A DNA stretch of 64,000 bases from Liopterus haemorrhoidalis (lineage: Eukaryota > Arthropoda > Insecta > Coleoptera > Dytiscidae), in NCBI GenBank assembly GCA_963971575.1, contig OZ020613.1, positions 45,622,239 to 45,686,238 of the forward strand, read 5' to 3'. The position numbers and the translations under genes were made by a program. Positions 33,091 to 42,490 of this stretch are shown here, piece by piece. The notes under the pieces are model-generated. The model was not told where the DNA came from, searched no databases, and was given only the letters and a program-made list of their open reading frames with translations. Every line of letters begins with the position of its first letter. The first letter of the stretch is position 1.

Positions 33091-34129
33091 AAAAGAAGCC
33101 AAGATAAGGGCATTGATTAATTTTATTGGAATAAGTACTTAATTTTTGTTTTTTTTTTGTGTGGTTTCTGTTGGTTTTTCTTTTTGTTCCAGAAACAATA
33201 TATTGTGTTTGGAAATATTAACCAGCACAGATTTAAAATACTTCCAGTAGTACTTTAATTTGTACTTTTATTTGTATTTTTTTTAAATTTGTATATTGAC
33301 GTGCTATAAACATGTATAATGTAACATGGTTAATAAATATTATTATAATTATTATTATTATAAAACCGCAACCTTTGTTAGAAACTCCCTGCCTGAAAAA
33401 AATAATTCAAAATGAGAGCAGACACTTCAGTGAAGCTGTAATAGAATATCTATGAACAAATTTTGAGAATGCCATGCCCTAATCCTGCGTTAAAGTTACA
33501 CGGGTAGATATTTAATTATGCTTGAGACGGATTTTTATAATTTAGTATTTCTTATTTGTTGTATTTTTTAAATAAATACTAGTTTGTTAAATATTAATAA
33601 GTTAACAATATTGATGTAATCTGTAGCTTTGAAATGCTTTTAGCACACCCTCAGTCTTTTTCCCGTATTTATAGCATTTTTCCTATATCCACTATAATAA
33701 GCCTATATCCACAATCCGCTTCTCTGAACTGTTTTGTCTCAAATGATTCAGGGTACATGGTCGGATGTTGTAACCACTGAACTGCCCTTGTTGATTCATG
33801 GTACGTGGGATCATCAGGTCCGATAACTCGACAAATGGTCTGGTGTTATGACTATTATGAACTTCGCCTGTGTTAGTAAAAGAGTATTATGTAATACTCA
33901 CCATTAATCGTACACTATAATTTAGGGTTCGCAGGTGTCTCAGAAAATCGGATTGTCCCATTTTAAATATCCAAGTTCCGAGACAGCATATCGGAACATC
34001 CATTTGTCTCGGCTTTGTGAGTTTTAATAATTTATTTATAATTTGACTAAACTTACAAATGTATCTAAAGTTGCAACCAAATATTCATATTTTATCGGTT
34101 CAATAATTTACGTGTACTATAGGAAATAA
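33091..34129. other. Intergenic, nothing recognised
   Basis: AT-rich, with a short (TTA)n-like run near 33340. No gene is seen. Confidence 0.6.
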
Positions 34130-34164
34130 TAAAAACATTCGGTTATTGTTTCAAAAAATATTTA

Positions 34165-34215
34165 ATAAAATGTATGGATACTTATTCGGCTTTTTACGCC
34201 ATCGTCAGAATAAAA
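34165..34215 (-). ncRNA. Decayed hammerhead-like core
   Basis: Minus strand CTGACGA (complement of 34202-34208), extra T, stem II GGC/GCC, GAA. The helix III palindrome is damaged compared with 45263-45275. Confidence 0.35.
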
Positions 34216-34400
34216 ATATTAACATATCTTACTAAAATATATAGTAGCCAGGTAGTATGTACAACAAATAGGATTAGGAAAAACCTAAAAGATTAAAAGG
34301 GTGTTAAAAGCGGAGAACTTATTAACTCAAGTTTTTTATTCATTACATTTTTCTTCTTATAGATAGCTTTTTTAACCTCGGACGCTTCTAACATGTCCAG

Positions 34401-34619
34401 TTATAATCCTTTAGGTTGAACAAATAATATTTTGACATTATCGAAATTAAACTTATGATTATTGCAGACAAGGTATTCTGCAAAATTAGAATATGTTCTA
34501 TTGAGTTTCCATGCTCTCATATGTTCTTTAATTCTAATATTAAAGTTTATTTTCGTTTTTCCAATATTAATAAAATCGCATCCATTACAGCCGATTTCAT
34601 ATACTCCACTATAAAGCAT
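34401..34619 (-). pseudogene. PLE GIY-YIG endonuclease remnant
   Basis: 72 codons starting at the GVY of the GIY motif. The second motif is INIGKT (YIG-equivalent). Conserved RIKEHMRAW and CNNHKFNF follow. It is separated from its N-terminal part by the LINE insertion and ends at QPKGL before TAA. Confidence 0.75.
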
Positions 34620-34620
34620 T

Positions 34621-37562
34621 ACAAATTTATTATTAATAATAATAATAATAATAATAATATAAATTTATTGACCATATTACAATACAAATTTGTTTCTAGT
34701 CAGTCATAAACATTTAAACATTTTAAGTAAAATAAAATTATACTATTTAATATAAATATAAATCACAGCTACTAATTAACTAGAAAGCTTATCACATATG
34801 AAATTGAATTGAAACGGAGGTACATATATAATAGTTTCATTCAATATGGAGATAAAAAAACTCATCTATTGGATAGATAGGATTTGAAACTAATATATCT
34901 CTTACAGAGCTCTTGAAACTCCGTACAGGTAGACTTTTGAGATTCTCTGGTAGTTTATTAAAACATAGAGCAGAATAGTAATTTAGGCTATTTTTTGTTT
35001 TATTGATACGGCAAAATTTGGGAATTAGATTATTTTTGTGTCTGGTGTCGTGATTATGATATACAGAATGGGAAGCGAATTTGTCTTTATTATTGTAGGT
35101 ATAGAGGATACATAGGTAAATGAATAGGCTAGGGCGGGTCATGATCTTTAGAGTTATAAAAGAGCGTCTACAATCCTCTCTGTAAGATTAACCATCAATA
35201 ACTGTTATAGCTCTACGTTGAAGGGAAAAGATTCTTCCAGCAGCTGAAGAGTGACCCCAAGCTAGAAGAGCATATGAGATGTGCGACTGGAAGAGTGAAA
35301 AGTATACTGTTTTTAATATTTCTAGATTAACGGAGCCCACAAGGTTCCGCAAGAGATATATAGTTTTGCTTAATTTAATACTGAGTTGATCTACATGTTG
35401 TTCCCAAGTTAATTTAGGATCAACATAGACACCCAGGAACTTCGCAGAAGCTGGATTATTGAAAGTATTTTTTCTTAATGTAAAAAGAAGTCGTTCAGTT
35501 TTGTCCGCATTTAGAGTTAACTTATTAGCAATCATCCAGCTACTGGCCAGTTCAAATTCAGCATCACATGTACTTAATACATCGTGAATTGAGGAGGATC
35601 TCGCAATTAAATTTGAGTCGTCTGCATAAAGAATACATTTGGAATTGAGAAAGTTAGGAAAGTAATTTATGTATATGAGGAAAAGAAGTGGGCCAAGGAT
35701 TGATCCTTGAGGAACACCTATTAAAATATTTTTCATATCAGAGATCTTATTATTATCTACGTGGACATATTGTTTTCTATCCGACAGATAAGACTTTAAC
35801 AGGTTTACGCTGTCTTTGCTGAAGCCATATTTATAAAGTTTGTCTTGCAGGATGTCGTGTGACACGCAGTCAAAAGCCTTGCTAAGATCTAGTAACTGTG
35901 CTACACAAAACTCTTTGCATTCTATGCTTTCATAGACTTCATTGATAAATTCGAGGATGGCATCGGTGGTGGATCTGTTGGCTCGACAACCGAATTGGGA
36001 TTCGGCGAACAGCTTATTTGATTGGAAGTAGGAGGTGATTTGGGAGAATAGTACTTTTTCAAAGACTTTAGAAAATATAGGCAAGAGAGAAATAGGTCTA
36101 TAATTGTTGAGATCCTCCACGTCACCTTTTTTATATATAGGAAGCACCTTTGCCACTTTCAAGACGTCGCGGAAGCAATTGGAATTTATACATATATTGA
36201 TCACTTAGGTTAAAGGAAGCACTATAGTATTTTTGATAACTTTTATTAAATTAGTACTTAGGTTATACACATCCCTAGTGTCACTGGTTTTTAATGAATC
36301 AATAATATTTCTGATCGTGTTGTATGTTACAGTTTCGAATTTGAAATTTGTGGTAGTAGTATTGATAGGTTGAAAAGATATTGGTGACATATGAGTTACT
36401 GGAAGATTATTAATAAGATTGACAGGGGTATTTATAAAATGATTGTTTAAATCGCAATGTGATAATTTACTAGTAAATGTTTTTTTCTTGTTTAAGCTAC
36501 CCCTATTTTGATTTATTATCTCCCAGGTAGCTTTCGAGATATTATCAGAGGTTCTTACATAAGAGGAAGTTGCTTTAACTTTAGCAGTTTTTATTTGGTT
36601 TCTGTAGTTGAGTTGAAACATTTTAAAATTCGATCGAGTAGCTGCACATGGATTTACCTTAAAGTTATCCTCTAATTGACGTAGCTTATCACGCATGCAC
36701 CTAATGTTGTTGTCGAACCATTTCACTAAAGAACTAGATTTGTTGTTCTTTGGATCGCGTCTTTTGCTAACGGTCGGGAAACTAGAGGTGAAAGCATCTA
36801 CTACCCTATCATGAAACATGTTAAATACTTTATTTACTTTCAACTCTAGTGAAATAAAACTCCAGTCTTCAGAGCCTAGTAAATTGTAAAATCTAGATTT
36901 GCCAGCCATGGTGATAGGTCTCAAAATAATGGGGTTTGTGTTGGGATCAGTTATATTACGTGTTATTGTGAAATCAAATTGAATCCCACTGTGATCAGAT
37001 AAATTAATTTCTATTTTACTTGAGACAGGACACCAGGGATGTTCATAACGAAAGTTGTAAAAAACATTATCAAGCCTGTTTCTGCCTCGAGTATTAAAAG
37101 TGACATTGGATACAAGATTATACGTATTAAAAAAATCTAACAATTCAGCTGAGTCTCTATATGATACATTGAACTTGACATTAAAATCACCACATATAAT
37201 TATATTTTTTGAAAAGTCAATATGGTCTAAAATTATTTGCAACTGATTCATGAACTTTTTAAAATCACTATCAGGTGTACGGTATATGTTTACTATCATT
37301 AGGTTCAGTTCAGATATGAGAACAGCAGTTACTTCACAAATCACCTCAATGCTGAGTTTGTTAATTTTGTTGACAGGGCCCCATAATATGTTGTCTTTAA
37401 CAAAAGTAATCACCCCACCACCTTTTTTGGTTTGTCTCGAGAAGTTAGATGTAGTTTGATAACTTTCAAGCGTATAAACATCACATTCATCGGCCACCAT
37501 CCAATGTTCTCCTAGACAGATGAAGTCATAATCTTTATCAAAGATGTACGCTAACTATGTAC
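34621..37562 (-). mobile_element. LINE (Jockey/CR1-like) with (ATT)n tail, inserted into a PLE
   Basis: 5'-truncated inside the endonuclease, with nearly full RT and C-terminus, a 3'UTR and an ATT-repeat tail at 34621-34660. Flanks read GTAATAC on the upper side and GTAATGC on the lower side (minus strand), probably a 7-bp target duplication with one change. Two in-frame stops are the only visible coding lesions, so the copy is rather young. Confidence 0.85.
34837..37545 (-). pseudogene. LINE ORF2: endonuclease + RT, two in-frame stops
   Basis: One continuous frame of about 900 codons, interrupted by TAA at 36205-36207 and TAA at 35188-35190 without frameshift. Endonuclease motifs: FICLGEHW, IVNIYRTPDSD, IICGDFN and LSDHSG. 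RT motifs: NYRPISLLP, motif A QLLDLSKAFD, motif [14 protein letters not shown], and catalytic box LYADDSNL. The post-RT region includes the HDTRHKNNL motif and ends FYLHIE. The N-terminus of the endonuclease and all of ORF1 are absent. The first stop looks like a single C-to-T change. Confidence 0.85.
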
Positions 37563-37880
37563 TATGTACGCTATGTATTACTAACTAGCATATTTTTTGA
37601 GGTAAATTTATTGTTAAAAGCTGCTTGGATATTCTGATTTCGTAAATAGTAGGTTATTTTATAACTACTACGACCGATAAATGGGATTTTTCTGTAAATT
37701 TTCTCTTGGGGGGAATGTTCTATATGATACAACTGTTTCAGCAGGCGTTGGTTTTGTTTTATATTCAAAATTTTATAAACTATGGAGTGGCTATAACCTT
37801 TCGATTTGGCTATTTGTAAAATTATATTTAATTCTTTGGTGTCGGTTATACAGGTAACAGAAACAATACAAGAAGCAGCA
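37563..37880 (-). mobile_element. PLE copy (family 2), upstream part beyond the LINE
   Basis: The minus-strand frame includes ELNIILQIAKSKGYSH, KIYRKIPFIGRSSYKI and FTSKNMLVSN, the RT-thumb/linker region that precedes the GIY-YIG domain in PLEs (the same order as in 44609-45140). It runs up to the LINE insertion point. The upper boundary near 37880 is approximate. Confidence 0.72.
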
Positions 37881-38029
37881 CGACTCTCAACACCAGTGAT
37901 AGAAAAACGAGAAGGTACATCCATGAAATATCCTGAACAACAGAAAAAAGGCAGGCACGAAGAATATGGTAATATTTCAGACACGCGGTAAATAAAAAGA
38001 TTGTGAATAAAATCACTAAAGAGTTGAAG

Positions 38030-39362
38030 AAACTACTATACTAGATAAAAATAGATACTTTTCAAGACTTATGGAAGGTTACTAAAAAATGCAAATGTCC
38101 TGTTCAGTCTGTACCAATTCGACCATCCGATGGCTTTTGAGCTAGAGATTACAAAGAAAAAGCAGAAGAGTTTGCCAAGCATCTATCAAATGTTTTTCAA
38201 TCATTTGAGTCCACATTGCCACTAGATGAAGAAACTAAAATTGTAGAATACTTGGAAAGCCTCCACCAATTATCGCCTCCAGTAAAATACTGTTCTCCTG
38301 GTGAAATAAAAGAAGAAATAGCTAAATTAAATAACAAAAAAGCACCTGGGGAGGTTGATATCACGGCTACTATACTAAAAGAGCTGCCGAGAAAAGGAAT
38401 AGGAGTAATTACCCAAATATTTAATGCTGTAGTAAGAACTCAATACTTCCCAAAAAAATGGAAATTCGCCCAAATCATTATAATTCATAAATCTGGAAAA
38501 CCTGCTCATGAAGTTTCATCATACAGGCCAATCTCTTTACTCACTATCTTATTCAAGCTCCTAAAAAAACTCTACTGAAACGCCTCCGATCTGTTTTTAA
38601 ATAAAGTTATACCAAATTATCAGTTTGGCTTTAGAAAACAACACTCGACCATTGATCAAGTCCATAAAGTTGTGAACTTGATAGAACAAGACTTTGAAGA
38701 ACATCGTGTTTGTATCGCCGCATTTCTCGATATCAGTCAAGCTTTTGACAAAGTATGGCACCTAGGTTTATTTCATAAAATCAAGAGCACTCTTCCGTGC
38801 CAGTATTTCATTCTGTTCAAGTCGTACATGGAAAACAGATATTTTCAAGTATGGATATTCTTTATCAGAAAAGTACTTGACACATGAAGAAGTACCTCAA
38901 GGAAGTGTGCTTGGACCAGTATTATACCAAATTTTCACTTCCGACTTACCAGTTTGTGGGTCTACAGTAATCACTACTTATGATGATGATACTACTATCC
39001 ACGCATTACACAACGATCCACAGGAAGCAGCGCATAATTTTCAAACTGCCGTATACAAACTTGGCTACAAAACTGGAGAGCTAAAGTGAATGAAACAAAA
39101 TCTGCACAAATTACCTTCACTACTAAACGTGTCAACAGTCCACAAGTCCTGAAAGACTTACCTAATGGCAAAAAGTAAACAACTAGATTTGAAAGTCAGA
39201 AAAATGTATTCGTTACTGGGACGCAGTTCACGCTTAAGCCTAGAGAACAAATTGTTGCTATAAAAAGTAATAATTAAACCGATTTGGACACATGGTTTGC
39301 AACTCTGGGGCTGTACAAAGACTTCTAATATAAATATTATACAACGGTTAGAAATAGAGTAT
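38030..39362 (+). mobile_element. LINE RT fragment (Jockey-like), frameshifted
   Basis: Frames in sequence: KYCSPGEIKEEIAKLNNKKA, SYRPISLLTI, then after a shift near 38575 YQFGFRKQHSTIDQ, AFLDISQAFDKVWH, and after another near 38880 HEEVPQGSVLGPVLY and YDDDTTIHAL (catalytic YADD changed to YDDD). Then SRLSLENKLLL and WTHGLQLWGC, near the ORF2 end. Endonuclease and 3'UTR are missing. Confidence 0.8.
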
Positions 39363-39794
39363 TATAAAAAGAGCATGGAATGATGAGCATGGTCATTTCA
39401 CACGAGTATGAAAGTCGCGCCACAAGCAGCAGGCGAGTAGCGCAATTGATACAAATGAGCAATGACTATTCCATGCAAGTTGTATATTATGCTGTTTCCA
39501 CGACTATAACTTTATTAATTATTTAATTTTTATTCAGTTCCCTTTAAAAACTAACAATAATTTGACAGTTGCTTTCAATCTATTTATTACGTTGCCTAGT
39601 AACGACCATGTACGTTGTCATACGGAATGTAAATTCAGTTAAAATAACAATACTTGCCTCAACTGATTAACTGACTGACCAAGACCAACTCTACCAAAAA
39701 ACATATCAGCAAAATTTAACAACTTTAACAATATGTTGATGAATTATGTCCGTAAATAATATAATAATTGAGTTTATGGGAGTCGGACAGGTCT
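39363..39794. other. Intergenic with a partial repeat
   Basis: 39518-39608 is ~85% similar to 40606-40687 (both include ATTTATTACGT and CCTAG.AACG). These direct copies flank the next PLE. An inverted GCATGGAAT/ATTCCATGC pair spans 39374-39474. Confidence 0.55.
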
Positions 39795-40605
39795 AAAAAT
39801 AAATAATAAAGTTTAATTAACTAAGCTTACGTTTCGATTTTTATTAAAATCTTCTTCAGAGCTGAAAAGATTATGAATATAAATTAGTTTAAAAATTACA
39901 TAATTAATTATTGTTTTATAAGAATACATTGATAAAACTACAGCAGAATGGATTGAGATACTAAGTATACATAAATAAATTATTTGATTATAGATAGGCT
40001 ATTGATGATAATCTAGTTAAATATTAAAATTAATAAAGTCAAATAATAAAATATAAGTTACGTACAATTTAAGTTAAAATAAATAAATACGTAAATAAAA
40101 TTTACTATAACTAGTAAAAGTCACTAAATTTGAAATAAAACATTATATAATAAAATATAATGATATACGTGTCCATAGTATTAAAGAACGTTGAACTCAG
40201 TGATGTAACTGAAAGATCAAGTCTGAAGTTGAAGTAATCAACAGGTAAAAAATTGCAACTAGTGAAATCTATACGGTAAATATTATTATTAAAAGTTATT
40301 AAAGATATTACAATAGATGGCGTTCATCGTATTGTAATCAGTTTTAAAGTTTATTGTTTTATTGTCGCGTTGGATGTTGATACTTTCGCATATTAATCTT
40401 TTATTTAAATTTTCGATTAAACTCTATCAAGAATTTTAGTTTCATCAAAATTAAATTTATGGTTAGTTTAAAAAAAAATGTGTGCCAAGTGCAGTATTTT
40501 CTTTTTTGTTGCTATATTTTTCTTGGCAACTATTTTTATGTTGGTAAATTATTTTATGTAAATATTGTTTAGTTTGTCTAATATATCCTAAATCACTTTA
40601 ACTAT
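39795..40605 (-). mobile_element. PLE copy (family 3), decayed
   Basis: On the minus strand 40385-40605 reads GYIRQTKQYLHKIIYQHKNS, then NKKENTALGTHF, KFNFDETKILD and NKRLICESINI across frameshifts: the C-terminal half of a PLE GIY-YIG domain. The 3' region follows, with a hammerhead core near 39815-39870. Confidence 0.72.
39812..39870 (-). ncRNA. Hammerhead-like ribozyme core
   Basis: Minus strand: CTGAAGA (complement of 39853-39859), one extra A, perfect 6-bp stem II GATTTT/AAAATC with loop AATA, GAA, ACGT, then A. Stem I starts with four pairs AGCT/AGCT. Confidence 0.6.
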
Positions 40606-41192
40606 ATTATTTAATTTTAATCCGGTTTCCTTTACAAATTAACAATAACTTTCAACTTATTTATTACGTAACCTAGAAACGGTCAATCATTGCTGCTTGA
40701 ACCTGTTATGTAAGGATCTCAACCTGTTACGTAATGCGTTCATTACGTAACAGGTCAGCAGTGTGTAATAAAAAAGAGGGGGGAACGTGCTACATTTACT
40801 AATCACTGACACGCCTGTAATGAACGTATATCTATATAGTCGTGGAAAAAATATTACGCTCCATAACGAATGCGCCATAGTATGTGAGTAACAAATACAT
40901 ATATCAAGATCGTAACATATCATATGTTAAAGAAGAAATTTAAAAATAAGCTGCTAGACACTTCTCGCCTCAACTGTCACCCTAACGAGCTCGCCATCAA
41001 CCTCCTTAATAATGGAAACGAAACAAGAAAGTTAGAAAGAAACAAACCCCTCGACTTAGTTCCGTCACACTTAAATCGTGCGGAGAGTAACTACTGTGTG
41101 ATTATTCCCCTCCTGTCTATGTTATAATCAAAGATGCTTATTAGCCTCTTCAGGGGCTAGTTTTAAATAAACAATAAAAAAATTAAAAAATG
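40606..41192. other. Intergenic downstream of gene C
   Basis: It holds the second 85-bp direct-repeat copy and a perfect hairpin (listed separately). A short frame at 40924-41127 has no recognisable motif. Confidence 0.55.
40722..40755. other. Perfect 15-bp hairpin
   Basis: ACCTGTTACGTAATG, loop CGTT, exact complement. It may be a tiny MITE end-to-end fusion or cruciform; no transcription signal is evident. Confidence 0.8.
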
Positions 41193-42490
41193 TTAAACGT
41201 TGTTGTATTGTTTCTCTCCAGAATGTAATCGTTTGTGTTTAGCGAGAGCTGACGGATCTGAAAATGCTTTATCACAGTAATCACATTTGTATGGTTTCTC
41301 TCCAGAATGTAATCGTTTGTGTCTAGTCAGAGATGATAGATTTGAAAATGGTTTACTACACTGATCACATTTGAATAGTTCCTCACCAGAATGTATTTGT
41401 TTGTGATTAGTAAGATCCAATAAATCTGAAAATGCTTTATTACACTGATCGCATCTAAATGGTTTCTCGCCAGAATGCAATCGTTTGTGTTTAAAAAGAC
41501 ATACTGATTGTGAAAATGCTTTATTACACATATCACATTTGTATTGTTTCTCTCCCGAATGCAACTCTTTGTGTCTAGTGAGAACCGATGGATCTGAAAA
41601 TGCTTTATTACACTGATCACACTTATATGGTTTCTCTCCAGAATGTAATCGTTTGTGTCTGGTGAGACCCGATGAAACTAAAAATGCTTTATTACACTGA
41701 TCACATTTGAATGGTTTATCGCCAGAATGTAATCGCTTGTGTGCAATTAGAGCTGATGCATAAGCAAATGCTTTACTACACTGATCACATCTAAAAGGTT
41801 TCTCTTCAGAATGTAATCGTTTGTGATTAGCAAGATATGATGGTTGTGCAAATGCTTTATTACACTGATCACATTTGTATAGTTTCTCTGTAGTATGTAA
41901 TTTTTTGTGTCTAGCGAGAGCTGATGAATGTGCAAATGCTTTATTACACTGATTACATTTGTATAGTTTCTCTTCGGAATGTAATCCTTTGTGTCTAATG
42001 AGAGCTGATGAATGTGCAAATGTCTTATGACACTGTTCACAACTAAACGGCCTCTCGCCAGAATGTATTCGTTTGTGATCAGTGAGGTTATGTGAGTGTG
42101 AAAATGCTTTATCACACTGATCACATTTGAATGGTTTCTCTCCAGAATGTATTCGTTTATGTGCAGTGAGAGCTGATGAAACCACAAATGCTTTATTACA
42201 ATGATCACATTTATATGGTTTTTCTCCAGAATGTAATCGTTTGTGATTAGTGAGATGATGTGGAAGAGAAAATACTTTATCACACTGATCACATTTTAAT
42301 GGCTTCTCTCCGGAATGCGATCGTTTGTGCCTGATAAGTTTCGACATATATGAAAATGTTTTATTACACTGTTTACAAGTCACAGCTCGTTCAAATTTCT
42401 TCGATTTAGATGTTGTGGGTTGTTTAAGCTTGTTACTCGATACTTTCGCATCTGTACTGTCATCTTGATTACTCGAAGATGTTTCACCAT
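41193..42490 (-). CDS. Gene C exon 4: fourteen C2H2 fingers
   Basis: It starts after TTTACAG| with DGETSSSNQDDS, a Lys/Ser-rich linker and KKFERAVTCKQC. Fourteen 28-residue fingers follow, mostly with HSGEKP linkers, ending GEKQYNNV and the stop at 41193. Inferred base-contact residues (-1,2,3,6) differ between fingers: YSKR, LHHN, VSAA, HHND, HSAR, HSAR, QSYN, YSAA, VSGR, DSVR, QVCK, DLDN, NSSR, DSAK. Confidence 0.92.

Larger units (their letters stand above)
34130..34620 (-). mobile_element. PLE copy (family 2), 3' part, split by a LINE
   Basis: It carries the PLE 3' end with a decayed hammerhead core and a GIY-YIG frame (34401-34619: SGVYEIGCNGCDF, KINFNIRIKEHMRAW). The upstream part of the same element resumes at 37563 on the other side of the LINE. 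The break falls right before the GIY motif. Confidence 0.78.
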
